From Cladophialophora immunda (lineage: Eukaryota; Ascomycota; Eurotiomycetes; Chaetothyriales; Herpotrichiellaceae): a stretch of 64,000 bases of DNA. The notes under the pieces are model-generated. The model was given only the letters and a program-made list of their open reading frames with translations, was not told the origin of the DNA and made no database searches. Both the position numbers and the translations under genes were made by a program. Numbering within the stretch: the stretch's first letter is position 1; every line of letters begins with the position of its first letter. Of the stretch, positions 46,651 through 58,000 are shown piece by piece. Where the stretch lies: positions 4,802,855-4,866,854 of the forward strand of contig NW_015622544.1 in NCBI RefSeq assembly GCF_000835495.1, written 5' to 3'.

Positions 46651-47214
46651 GTTTGCCTGCATGAATTGCGTGATTCCTTGGTTTACATTGTATGCGGCAC
46701 TTTGATGCGTGATGCTGCCTGAAGTTCAAGTTTTGGGGGGTATGATGCTTGGTGCTTGACAAGGATATCATCTACTTGGGTTGTCTGATACCCGACACTC
46801 GTCGCTGCTGGATGCCTTGGTACGTGGGGGGTCAAGGTAGAGACTATTCTGGGAGGGCAAGCAGCGGCGGCGGCAAGAGGTGGAAGTCGAGGTCGACGAT
46901 GACAGCGGCCAGGACGGGAACTATCAAAGAGGCCATGGTTCAGCGAGAGCACCCAACAGACATTGATTTGTGCCACATCTCTTCACCTATCTTCACATCC
47001 TCGCTGTATCTTGTCTTGCTTGCCTGGGTGCTGCGTATGGCTTGCTCTTTGCTTCTTGCTCGCCGCAGACTTGCAGACTTGTGGCCTTGCTCTGGCGAAT
47101 GACCCTCTTCATCCCCCTTGAGTTGGATTGATTCCAGAAGTTCTCCCTCAAATCTATAACCAAACACCATTCACTGCACGCACGCACGTACCATCTCATG
47201 TACTACTGTATTAT
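46651..47214. other. Intergenic between convergent genes
   Basis: About 560 bp between two stop codons. It would hold both 3' UTRs; nothing else seen. Confidence 0.55.
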
Positions 47215-49182
47215 CTACAATTTCGGCCCGACGCCGTCGCGCAACAAATCCCTCTGGTCGCCGTCCAGGATCTCCCAGCCGCGGCCCCTGAAGCGACGGC
47301 CCCAGATGCCGTTGCGCCCCGGGGCCAGGATGCCGTTGGGGTCGAGGGCGTCCTTGAGGGTCTCGTTGAACTTCCGCAGCGCGCCGCCGCCCCAGCTGTA
47401 CGTGGCGGCGACCTGGTCGGCGAAGAGGAGGTGGGTGCGGTACTCGCCGTAGCCCTTGCGGGCGGCGGCGCGGATCATGTCGCGCATGAGCCCCGTGGCG
47501 CGGCGCTTGGCGTCGGGGTCGGCGCGGTCGTAGACGATGTTGGCGATGTAGTGCATCTCGCGGCCCGCGACGCACATGGTGGGGAAGACGTCGAAGCCCC
47601 AGCGCGCGTGCAGGCGGGCGATGGTCGCGTGGATGAGCGCCGCGTCGCGGCCCTTGGTCGGCGAGATGGGCGAGAAGAACAGGTGCGCCGCGTTGGGCAC
47701 CCAGTTGAGCCAGTCGAGCTCCTTGAGCACCGGCACCCCGCTGCACACCTGCACCCGCGAGTGCAGGTAGTGGTCCGCCGGCACGTCGCCGGGGAGCAGG
47801 AACCGGCTGCCCTCGATCTGGCCGAACGCGGCCCGGATGGTCGCGAGCTGCGCCGCGATCGAGGCCGCGTCGCCGTACTGCGTGCCGTAGAACACCCACG
47901 AGCAGTCGCCGCAGGGCAGCCTGGCGGCGTGCGCGCGGATCACGTCGCGCGGCATCGGGCCTGTGCGGCCGTCGCGGCCGCCGTACCAGAACGAGCGCGG
48001 CTGGCCCGTGACGGCCAGCTCCTGGATGACGTGCCGCAGCTGGGGGATGTTGCCCAGGATGCGGCGCTGGGCCAGCGGCCGGATGATCTCGACGATGCGC
48101 TCAAAGTCGTCCTCGCGCGGGAACGTGATCATGTACGACTGGTGGCCGACCGCGGGCATCAGCCAGAAGCCCATCTTGGTCACGATCCCGTAGTTGCTCT
48201 GGCTGAAGATGCCGTCGACGTACGGCCCGTACGCCGCCTGGAACGACTGCCACGTCGGGTTGTCCGCGCCGTCCTTGCCCGGCATCGCCCCCATGCCCGT
48301 CCGCAGCAGTTCCCCCGTGGGGAGCACCAGCTCCATCCCGCAGTGGTTGGCGAAGTGGTCGCCGTAGGGAGTATATCTGCATCATCGTCATCATCCCTGG
48401 GTTAGCCTTGGAGTGGCTCACAGGTTCTCGCAGAAAACTCACCCAACACCGCGGTCGATGGCATTGCCCAGAACACTACCACCCCCAAGATCCGGACAGT
48501 CAATCCACAGCGGCAGTCCTCTCCGCTGGATCTCCTCGTACAGCGCAAAATACGACACCCCCGGCTCCACCACGCAGGATGCATTGTCGGCGTCGACGTT
48601 GAGGATCTTGTTCATCCGCCGACCCAGATCCACCACGACAGATCCCGGAATACGCGGCGCTGCTCCCCCGTACCCGATATTCCGGCCCATGGAGATCGGG
48701 TAGATGGGGATCTTGTGCTTGTTGGCCCATCTCACCACCGTTTGGACCTCGGGCGTGCTGCAAGGATACACCATCGCACTGCAGATCAGCTCTTCCTGGT
48801 CGGCAATGTGATATGCGTCGTGGGTATTCCTGGCATAAGACCACGTTAGGGGAGAAAGAGAAGGGAAGGTTAGGACAACAGGGTAAGGATTCTCGTACGG
48901 ATGCTCCATATACCACCCATCAACGAGGGGGCCGTCGTTGACCTGGACATTCTCATCTCCAAGGGCGCTCTTCAGCTCTGCGACAGCCTGGTCGAAGATT
49001 TCTCTGCTCACGTCGGGCGGTAGAGCAACTCTTCTTCGAGGCACACTATCCGGAAGTGTCTTCTGAGAATACAGCCTCGCTTTGGCATCAATGGCTTCTT
49101 GGGCGAGTCTGCTGGGTACACCACTGTATCGGGTTGTGAGATCTGGGATAGACCCCTGGGCGGACGAGGCTGAGTCTGACAT
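47215..49182 (-). CDS. Vanillyl-alcohol-oxidase-like flavoprotein
   Basis: Minus-strand exons 49182-48899, 48829-48443 and 48376-47215 (610 aa). FAD oxidase of the VAO/4-cresol-oxidising family, which attacks para-alkyl or para-alkoxymethyl phenols. PCMH FAD domain: PISMGRNIGYGGAAPRIPG, VVVDLGRRMNKIL, SCVVEPGVSY, then [29 protein letters not shown], spliced over intron 2. The Asp of the [18 protein letters not shown] segment aligns with the region of the catalytic Asp of VAO. The C-terminal cap domain (GFDVFPTMCV) fits the region of the His-linked FAD. The start is ATG 49182; the open frame extends further upstream without an ATG. Base composition of exon 3 is strongly GC-rich, which creates a long antisense frame that is not a gene. 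Confidence 0.9.
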
Positions 49183-50339
49183 GCTGTGGACAGCCCGCGG
49201 TGATTTGTTACTCCGGAAAGCGGCTATACTATTGGAAAGGGTCGAAACAGTTGCATCGACTTCAAAGGAGCTGAAAGCTAGCGGCAAGGGTACATGACTA
49301 CACAGTACTTAAATGGGCAACTCGACTCGCCCCACGAGATCCAAAAGGCTGGACCGCATCTTCGGAAGCTGCCAGGCGGAAGCTGCTCCTCCGCAAGCCC
49401 CTCATTTTCCCAATCTGGTCGGCGGTGACTGGGGTTTCGCTGTGGTCACTGCATTCGTTCAATCCCCATCCTCGGATGTGGAGGATGGGTATTCTCCCCA
49501 TGACCTGCCCTGTCCTCCATGAACTCTCCCACCCACAGCACCATGGTGACTGGCTTGTGTCATGTCCAGTCAGCGCTTCTTGGTCGCGGGGGAATTCCGA
49601 TGGTCCAGGTTGTTTTGGCCAACTGCCGTGATTTCGTGCCCAGCCTTGTGCTGGGACTGCAACAGGCTGTCCTTCCTCGCCGTGTCGCCCATGAAGGCCG
49701 ACATCATCGCCAAGAGGGCAGGTCCTCACGCCTCCTCTGCCACCCGCACGTTGAAGCACCTGAGGTGGCTGTGACAGTATAGTCTCCAGGGTAGTGAAAA
49801 CGTCCACATCTGGCGCCTCCACACATTGCCGTAATCTCAATGCCACAAGCCTTCTGTAAGGTCGTAGGAATCCACTGCATTCCAGTGGCAGCGTTTGCTG
49901 TCTGACAGCGCACGGGGAGCGGGCCAGAAAAAGACAGTCAGAACGCCCACTCCCCTGGAACCAAGTCTTCACTTGAAAGTTGCTTGTCCTTTCAGCCCTT
50001 GGGCGTGCTTTGCGGAATATTTCGATGTTTCGTGGCGACGATTCGGCGGGACTTCGAGACATCTGCATAAGTCGCAGCATTTTGGGGCGGCTGAGAACGG
50101 ACCTGGGTTTCTCATGACAACGCCGAGATCAAGACACCCTTCAACACTCGCTGTAAAGGCTGTACGAATGTTTCGGTTTGGCTGTTCAGATGAAGCGTCC
50201 TCTCCTTCTCCACAGGCTCTGAGTAAAGCAGGCGGACTGTTGCAAGCATAGGGTCAATCGTAAGCAGTCGCAGATAGCAGCTCGCGCATTAGACATTTCC
50301 TTGCTCGAGAACATGGCGGACAGTGATCAATTCCGGCAA
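49183..50339. other. Intergenic, no supported gene
   Basis: About 1.15 kb. A 260-codon minus-strand frame (49298-50080) spans much of it, but its Arg/Trp/Pro-rich, motif-free translation looks like chance. It holds the VAO-like gene promoter and the 3' end of the next regulator. Confidence 0.55.
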
Positions 50340-52765
50340 TCACTTTTGCAGGATCTTCCTCAAGTGGGCGCCTTGACTGTCGCAATCCGCCTCGAGGGGC
50401 ATAAAGTCCAAGCTAGGACTGAGTCCTCCTGTCGCCCTACCGTTGGCGCTCGACTCACTCATCCCATCGTCACTGGCTCCTGCCTCTCTGTGCGCCAAAC
50501 CACTGGTGGAGTTAGTAGCGGCTCCGTTTATGCTGCTGGCGGCGCTGCTGGCACTTTTTCTGTGTTCGAATTTCAGCACAATCATTCTGACAAGTGTCCA
50601 GTAACTGTCGGCCGAAGTTTCAAAACCCATCTCGCTGACGTTTGCACGGGACAGTTTCGCGCGGACATCATCCCAGAGAGTCTTCCAGTTTGCCAGGGCA
50701 GTCTTCATCGGCTCGTACACCAGATGTAGCTCCGAAGCCAGCGAAGTGGACGATATCCGATTGAGTGGGTTTCCAAACAGATGCTGCCAACAGTGGGTAT
50801 ACAGAACTTGCGCATGAATTAGCAGAGACTCGCCTATCTGCAAAGAATGAAGTCCATACCGTGGGTAAGGTAGAGCATATCCCAACAACACAAATTCTCG
50901 TTCTGATATGCCGCCTTGAGCTCGCCAGGATGGACGAATAGTTTCTGGAAAGCTTCGATCAACTTCATCCGCGGACGAGGGAATGAACCCCGTTGAAGCA
51001 TGTCCGCATAGCCTAACAACTCGAAATATTCAGGATGGCATGGCAGCTGAAGATCTACTTCGCAGTAGTTGATGCGAGGAGGGACGTTGTTGAAGATTCC
51101 CATGGCTGAGTCTAGGGCGAGCAGCACATTCATCGTCCTAGGAAATAGCTGTCAGGGGAAGAGGCGTTCAGTCTAATGCTGCAAGAAATCACCTACCGAA
51201 TACGGGCCTCGATCCGCACCCAGCGCTGAAAAGCGAGATCGTCCGGTATTGCAACAACGTTTGAATGCTGCGCTGCTGGCAAGCCGAAATATCGCGCGAG
51301 CTGCGACCAAGTCAGATACGAATATGTGAGTGGGCAAGGCTGACCGACATTCAGAATCGAAGGGAACCTCTGCCTTCTCGCTCTTCTCCGGCCGGCTAGA
51401 TTCCCCGAGAAGTATTGGACGACGACAAAAAGGTAGGCCCCTTGAAACAGTTGAAAGTGGTATTCCACGGCATCCTCATCGGGTGCCTCCAAAACCCCCA
51501 GAGTGCCAAAGAACTCGTCTCTCACCTCCGGCAGCGAGAAGATATATGATTCAATAACGTCCAGAAGATTCTTCATCCAGCAGACTTTGGCCTGTTCCGA
51601 GTACATTGCCCCCAGAGCGACGCAGCCCAACACAAGAGGGATAGGGGCAATGGTAGGTTGAAAGGATGGGCGATGAATAATCGGACAGTGCCGGTAGTAG
51701 TTGTTGAAGAACAGGGTGAGACAGTGGTCTATTTCCACGTGGGTGAGGAGTCCGATGTTTGTCTCCAGGTGCCCGAGCTGAGGACTGTCCGGGTACTCGA
51801 TTGCAAACTTGGTGGCTGCGCCCAGCAGCAGCTGTCGAATCTCATAGGCGCGAGGTTCGAGCGCCATGGCAGATGGAGAAACAATACCCGTCCCGCTCGT
51901 GATGTTTGACATGTCAGCATTCAGGGGATACGAGCCAAACGTCAAGCTCTCAAAGCCTCCGAAGAAAGAGTCGAAATTCATCCCTTCCAGGTCGGCCAGA
52001 CTTGCACCAGCGAAGACATCGTGGGGGTTTTCATAGTCCTCGCTCCAATGTGAGGCTTCGGAGGAGTCCTCTGTTTCGTTGACCGTCGCATCGTCCTCGT
52101 CACCCCCGGCGCCTGGAGGGGTATCTCGAATCGGGAACCGGGGCACCAGGTCATCGCCGTCAGGAGCGTTGAGCAGATGATGGATCGGGATCGCGTCCCG
52201 ACTTTTAGGCCTGGCAGCCTCTTGCGCCCTTTGTGGACTAGACGCCGCTACACACCGTCAAAAAAGTGTCGAGTCCACGGCGGTACAGACCACTTACATC
52301 GGATGCATTCCTTTCCCAGTTCCTGACAGCGAGTACAGGGGGTTTCTTGGTCACATTTCGTCCTCAGCTTTACACAGGAAAGACACGAAGATCTCTTTCG
52401 GCCTTTCGACTGCCCCTCGGGTACTGGCGCTGAGCCGCGTTCTTTGCATCGAAACTGATGGGCTCGAAGAACATCACTGAGCCAACGTCAGAACGGCCCC
52501 CTCTTGGCTTTTGAGTGGAGATGTCGGTGTTACCTTCGCTTAAAGCATTTGGAGCAGAAATTACAGGTGAAGGGTCTTTGTGCGACATCTGCAGAAGCGA
52601 AGTCAGCACACGCGAAGCCGGCCAAGTCGGGGAATCTATAGCCACAGACGTACGTTGCTGCTGATGACGGAGCATATGGGCCTTTCGCACAAACGACTTG
52701 GAACAGGACGGGCACTGAAACCGTTCCTGCCACTGACGGGACTGGTCCATGATTGAGGCTGTCAT
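50340..52765 (-). CDS. Transcription factor with C2H2 fingers plus Zn2Cys6 cluster
   Basis: Minus-strand exons 52765-52654, 52588-52534, 52476-52298, 52247-51197, 51137-50890 and 50833-50340 (712 aa). Three zinc modules in tandem: finger 1, C18-x2-C21-x12-H34-x3-H38 (last His split by intron 1); finger 2, C46-x2-C49-x12-H62-x3-C66, a C2HC variant completed after intron 2; then a Zn2Cys6 cluster, Cys 87, 90, 97, 103, 106 and 113. A middle-homology region follows (FNNYYRHCPIIHRPSF, VLGCVALGAMYS, RWVRIEARIRTMNVLLALDSA). The last junction (50890/50833) needs a weak GTTGTT donor and TAG acceptor to stay in frame; a frameshift there cannot be excluded. ATG 52750 is an alternative start. Confidence 0.82.
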
Positions 52766-53253
52766 CGGCAGGTAAGATTCGAAATGTCAACCACTACCTG
52801 GGGGAGCGCCTGGGCCAATAGGCTGGAGGATTGCTGGGCGAAGATCGGTCGATAATCTCAATGCCGGGCTTCGCGGACATGGATATTACACATTACACAA
52901 GGTGTGCTCGAGTCGTTGCAGCATGGCGATCAAGTGTGGTCGCAAGGTGTTGGGTCTCTCGAGTGTCGTGTCATAAGAGATCCATCGATGACCACCCCGA
53001 GCGGGAACGGAGCGAGATGAGACGAGGTTGACACAACCGGCCTTACTGCAGTTGGCCCTCGGATCCTGTAGGCTTGGATGACCTGGTCAGGTGGACTTTT
53101 TATGTTCAAACGACCCCAGTGAGAATGGCGCAGCAGTCCGGGCGATGGCATACAGCCTTGAGAGACAGAGAGAGGTGATGAACAGCAGCCGGAAAGTGGA
53201 GAGGGGAGGAGGTGAGGGAGAGGATGATGGTGATGATGATGACGATTGATGGC

Positions 53254-53295
53254 GGACGGTGGACGGTGGACGGTGGACGGTGGATGGTGGATGAT
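53254..53295. repeat. Short tandem repeat, unit GGACGGT
   Basis: Four exact 7-bp units (53254-53281) followed by decaying GGATGGT-like units, preceded by a GATGATG-rich stretch. Confidence 0.8.
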
Positions 53296-53473
53296 GGGCA
53301 GGTAACTCAACCTCGTGTCGGAGACGGTCTGGAAGGTGGATTTCGCACGACCAACCAGTTCTGGCAGGTTGGCGAAGTAATAATCAATGGGGCGGGGAAG
53401 ACACGAGAGCGACAAAGACAAAGACAAAGAGAGTCTGTGTCATGCGAGCGCAATTGAGCGCAGTTGGCGCAGT

Positions 53474-53474
<1 letters not shown>

Positions 53475-53504
<30 letters not shown>
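53475..53504. repeat. CA dinucleotide microsatellite
   Basis: About 15 uninterrupted CA units in non-coding DNA; likely length-polymorphic. Confidence 0.9.
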
Positions 53505-53507
<3 letters not shown>

Positions 53508-54248
53508 CCACATAGTCCTGGCTTTTCCCTAGACGAGAAAATTTGCTCTATGCAGACACCTAGGTAGTCCCCGGGTATTAGTGAGTGGTACTCCGTCCTG
53601 GCCACCAGCTGGAAGAGACCGAGAGAACGAGCACAGGTGCCACTCGGTTCCCCCAGACCCCCATGATCCAATGCCCAGTGCCTATGGACGCCCCCGCCAC
53701 ATAGCCCTAGGCTCCTTCCGGGTAAACTCCAGGCTAGGAGTCGCCTAAATTCGACACTTAAGCATGCCCAGCGCGTGGTAGCCGGGATTGACCTTTGCCC
53801 CCTCCGCCTTGGCGACCCTCTCTTTCTCTTCTCCTTGTATCCACCTAAAGATCCGGGGGGAAAAGGCCATCAACCAACATGTGCTGCTGACACCACCAGT
53901 TCTTTGCGACGCATCATTCATAGGCACGGTACTCCGATGCTGATAAACTCACAGATACATACGGCGACGCCGTCGTCCGGTCCCGCCACTGCCACTGCCC
54001 AGACGACATCGTCCCACGCCCTCTACCTCCTTACCTGCGATCGAACGGCTGGAGAGAGATCGCGCCAACCACCTCCCGCATCTGACTTGGTCACTGGTCG
54101 AAAACAAGGCGCCGCCTTCATGGATACAGGAATGCCCCCCGGACACTCTGCCTATCCAAGATGCATGGTCTCCCCTGTCCACGGGTCGGGGGTTGCGTTG
54201 TCCTCACCGCCACTGCGCCAGAGGTACTGCAACCCCAACTTCAGTGGC

Positions 54249-55848
54249 TCACAACTTGATGGAGCCAATAACTTCCTTGTCCAGCCTCTGGGTGTTGACC
54301 ATTTCCGGAACAAGCTCACTGATCCTGGTGGCCCCGGCTAGTGCCATGTTGCCTTCAAGCTCTTCGCGCAGGATCTGGACCATTCGTCGGAACCCAGCTT
54401 CTCCATAGCCCCCAGTAAGGCTGAACAGGAAAGGTCGCCCCAGCCCGACCGCCCGCACGCCCAGAGCCAGCGCTTTCAGAATGTCCGTGCCGCGACGAAT
54501 CTCGCCGTCCAAGAACACCTCCATTCGGCTATTGAGCAGATGTGGCGCATATCGTCGGATCTCTAGCAGGGTGATCATCGGCGCTTGTGCCCTAAATGCA
54601 ACCATTAGGTCCCCGAAGATCAATGTTGCCCGAAGCGCAGCGACGAGACATCACTCACGTATCCTGGGATCGGCCTCCGTGATTAGATAAAACAATTCCT
54701 TCGACTCCCTTTTCATACGCGAGGACGGCATCTTCCACGCTCTGAATGCCTTTGAGAACAAGTGGCAATTTGGTAACCTGACGGATCCACGCAATGTCAT
54801 CCCAGGTCAATCTCGGATTCAGCAGGCCGCCGGACGCCAGTTTGGCCACGCCGGGTTTCTGTTCCTCGAGCATGGCGTATTCGTCTTCGCCACTGATCTG
54901 GGCTCGTGTCAGAAGTGCCAATAACTTTCTTCCGCGCAATGCTGGAGCCCCTACTGACTTGAACCTTCAATCGATCGTCCCGCTCCCGTTTCCCAAGAAC
55001 CGGCGAGTCTACCGTCAACCATATCGCGCTTACCCCCAATCTCTCAACTCGGCGGATCATGGCTTCCGCCTTTTGGAAGTCTCGATTGAAATATAGCTGA
55101 AAGAACACAGGCTGGCTCTCGCTGATCCGGGCGTTGATGATCTTCTCGATGGGCATACTGGGGCTTGTGGGTATTACTTGGATTAGGCCTTCTTTTCCCG
55201 CTCCAGAAGCAAACGCGCACTCTGCGTCCGGATGTGCGTATCTCCCCAATCCCGAGGGCGAAACGTAGACCGGCAAGCTGGTGTTCTTGCCGAGAATGGT
55301 TGTTCTAGTGTCAATGTGGTCCACGTTGCGAAGGACTCGGGGTCGCAGAGTCAGCTTGCGGAATGCGCGAGCAGCTTCGTACCGGCTACGTTCATCGTCG
55401 GCCCCAGATGAATAGTAGGCCCATCCGGCTGGACTGAGGTATTGCTTTGCCACGTCTTCGAAGTCATTGACGCTGATCATTGACCTCAATGGTGGGAAGC
55501 GCGCCTTTGGTTTGTGCCGCGGACTGCGATTTGATGTCGACTGTGCTTTGGGGTTGGCCGAGTCGACAAGCCCGCGAAATGAAGTGGAGGGAAGGGTCTC
55601 TTCGACCAGGTCGGGACTGTGCACACTCTCGTACTCGGCCGTGGCATCCTGGCCTGCACTCCTCAAAAGTACCTGTGGCCCTCCTGGATGACCATCGAGA
55701 AAGTCTGCAGAGAGATGGGGTGAACTCGTGGTCGGAGGCTGGCTCTGATGCACGCACCTGTGATATCGTAGACTTTGCCGTACAAAACGATCCAGCATGA
55801 CTGCCGGTGGTTGTGTTTGGCGACTTCTGAACTCTTCAGCTTCTTCAT
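54249..55848 (-). CDS. Flavocytochrome b2-like 2-hydroxyacid dehydrogenase
   Basis: Minus-strand exons 55848-55758, 55704-54959, 54897-54659 and 54591-54249 (472 aa). Oxidises L-2-hydroxy acids (lactate, mandelate or similar) and passes electrons from FMN to heme. The cytochrome b5 domain comes first ([17 protein letters not shown] with one heme His, YESVHSPD with the other). The FMN TIM barrel follows: [38 protein letters not shown] (catalytic Lys), LSNHGGR (catalytic His and Arg), then [19 protein letters not shown] and GRPFL for phosphate binding. Start ATG 55848 lies directly at the b5 domain, so no mitochondrial presequence is encoded, unlike yeast Cyb2. A second exon upstream was not found. 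Divergent from the ketopantoate-reductase-like gene. Confidence 0.9.
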
Positions 55849-56582
55849 CTCACCTGGAAGTTTGCCGTGGGAGATGAGAGGGCGGTGTAGAGGATGCCTC
55901 AGCCAGCCCAATGGTCAGATATCCCTATACAAGTGTCACGCATTGAACCGATGCCAGGTACTGATTTGTTGGGCAATCCACCGAGCAATGGCTAAGATGA
56001 CACGAAGATTCCTGCTGCATTATCCCCCACCTGTCATTTACCCGAGGGCGATCTCTTTGGAGAGAGTATAGCCACACCCGCCCACAAGACTGTTCGCTAT
56101 AGACTAGCGGCGGTCACGATCTACAAGACGTTGCTGTGCCTTGGAGGAGGTGGCACGCCGTTGCTCCTCTGCATGATGAGCTGGGTTATGGGCACGGTGT
56201 GCGTTCAGCTGTTGTTGAGCGCTGGCAGCTCTCCCGCCCCGATGTAACAGTCAGTGATGTGGTTCCGGCGTCATGTTATAATTAATGGTCCTTGCATGAG
56301 TGCGGAGCGGCTGTGGGCACGACCCCCACGCCTGACAGAACCCACCGTTCCCAGCACACAACAGCGATAAGCCCGTGTTTGTTGTCTTTGAAAAGGCGTC
56401 AGTCTCGGCATCCCTGAGCCCAGGCCGAATTTAGCCAATTTCACAGTATCACGATAGAGAGAAGGGAGTACACTGAGTAAAAAAACTTCGCTGCGAGCTG
56501 CGCACAACCCGACCTAATAGCAGCGAGAGCAGGGCTACCAAGTCGAGAGAACCCGTGGGACCAATATCTTGAACAACCCAGC
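55849..56582. promoter_or_regulatory. Divergent promoter region
   Basis: 734 bp between the flavocytochrome b2-like gene (minus) and the PanE-like gene (plus), without a recognised gene. If the first exon of the former encodes more N-terminus, it would lie here, but none was found. Confidence 0.4.
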
Positions 56583-57809
56583 ATGGCGCAGGATATCAAT
56601 GTCATGCTGTATGGGCTCGGAGCGTACGTCGCGACCCCAAGACGCCCTGCAAATAAAGCCCCCTGCTAACTCGGCAGGATCGGATCGTTCTACGCCTTCA
56701 TCCTGGACCGCACGAAGCGCGTGCGGTTGACCGTGGTGGCTCGTTCCAACTACGAGGCTGTCAAGAAAGACGTCCGTCCCGTCGACTGACCGGCCTTGGG
56801 AGGAGTGAAGCTGACACCTGTTGCTATTGCAGGGGCTGCGTATCCAAAGCATGAACCATGGCGACCACGTCGTACATCCGGCCAAAGGTGAGAGAAGGCC
56901 TCTCACCCCTCCTCTTGTTTCAAGAGGCGGCTGACAGTTGCATCGACGGGCAGTGGTCAGAACACCAGCCGAAGCCGGGGAAACGTACGACTACATCGTG
57001 TGCGCGCACAAGGCCATTGACCAGGCGTCCAACACCAAGCAACTGGCTCCCGCCGTCGACGAGAGCAAGACGTGCATCGTGATCATCCAGAACGGCGTGG
57101 GGAACGAAGACCCGTTCCGGGAAGCATTCCCCAAGTGCGCCATTCTGAGCTGCGTGGTACGTGAAATTCAGCTCCTCCCCTAACTAACCCCAACCTTTGC
57201 TCGACCACTGACGACGAGGACATCGCGCATTAGACGTGGGTAGGAGCCAGCCAGAACACGCCCGGGGTGGTCCACCACTGGAAATCCGAGAACACGCAGA
57301 TCGGCATCTTCCGCAACGAGGCGCTGGCCCCGGCGCTCGAGCGCGCTCGCCTGGACGAGTTCACGGGGCTGCTGCGCGCGGGGGGGACGCCGTTCAGCGT
57401 CGAGGACAACGTGCAGGTCCAGCGGTGGGAGAAGGTGGTGTGGAACGTGGCGTGGAATTCGCTGACCACACTGACCATGCTGGACACGCACGCGTGGCTG
57501 GCGTCGTCGCCCGACGCAACGCCCATGACGCGCCGCCTGATGGGCGAGGTCATCGCCGTGGCGCGGTGCTGCGGCGTGCCCCTCCGCGACGGCCTGGTCG
57601 ACGAGCTGATCGCCCGGATCCTCGCGATGCAGCCCATCGGCAGCAGCATGCAGACCGACTGCAGGGTCGGCCGGCCCATGGAGGTCGAGGTCATCCTGGG
57701 CACGCCGGTGCGCAAGGCCCGGGAGCTGGGCGTGCCCGTCCCGATCCTCGAGGTGCTGTATACCCTGCTAGTGGCGGTCAACTCGCGGATGAAGCCCAGT
57801 CCGTCGTAG
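56583..57809 (+). CDS. Ketopantoate-reductase-like protein (ApbA/PanE family)
   Basis: Exons 56583-56623, 56678-56771, 56833-56887, 56954-57156 and 57234-57809 (322 aa), all phases consistent. NADPH-dependent reductase of 2-oxo acids, typically ketopantoate to pantoate. The N-terminal LYGLGAIGSFYAFIL is the Rossmann motif, joined across intron 1. CAHKA and NGVGNED are the usual central motifs. KVVWNVAWNS contains the catalytic Lys, and the C-terminal helical domain ends with SSMQTDCRVGRPMEVE, the conserved Glu-bearing segment. Fungi keep several paralogues of this family in secondary gene clusters with other 2-oxo acid substrates, so a role in true pantothenate synthesis is not assured. The donor of intron 2 (GTCCGT) is weak. 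Confidence 0.9.
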
Positions 57810-58000
57810 CGCCACGTCGGACGAGGGTGAGAATCGAGGCCTCGCTTTCTTCTATAACTATATATATATCCGTCTGGAGTGATCCATTGATATACTACGC
57901 TAGGAGCGAAAAAGGGGAGCCATCAAGAGTCTTTTTACTACCCTATCTTCGCCGTATAATTCATGTCCCCTCCCCCTCTCCCTCTTGGATAACCATGCAT

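Larger units (their letters stand above)
52766..54248. other. Gene-free interval with simple repeats
   Basis: About 1.5 kb upstream of the double-finger regulator. It contains a 7-bp tandem array and a CA run, listed separately. A plus-strand frame near 53775-54341 was judged spurious. Confidence 0.5.

Noticed and set aside
47128..48405. A 425-codon plus-strand frame opposite the VAO-like gene
   Set aside because: Its translation is a Val/Arg/Ala-rich shadow of GC-rich third codon positions on the other strand; the minus strand encodes a clear VAO family protein.
49298..50080. 260-codon minus-strand frame in an intergenic gap
   Set aside because: Composition rich in Arg, Trp and Pro, with no motif and no sensible splice context; likely chance.
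53775..54341. 188-codon plus-strand frame downstream of the microsatellites
   Set aside because: Overlaps the end of the flavocytochrome b2-like gene and reads as Ser/Pro/Thr-rich noise.
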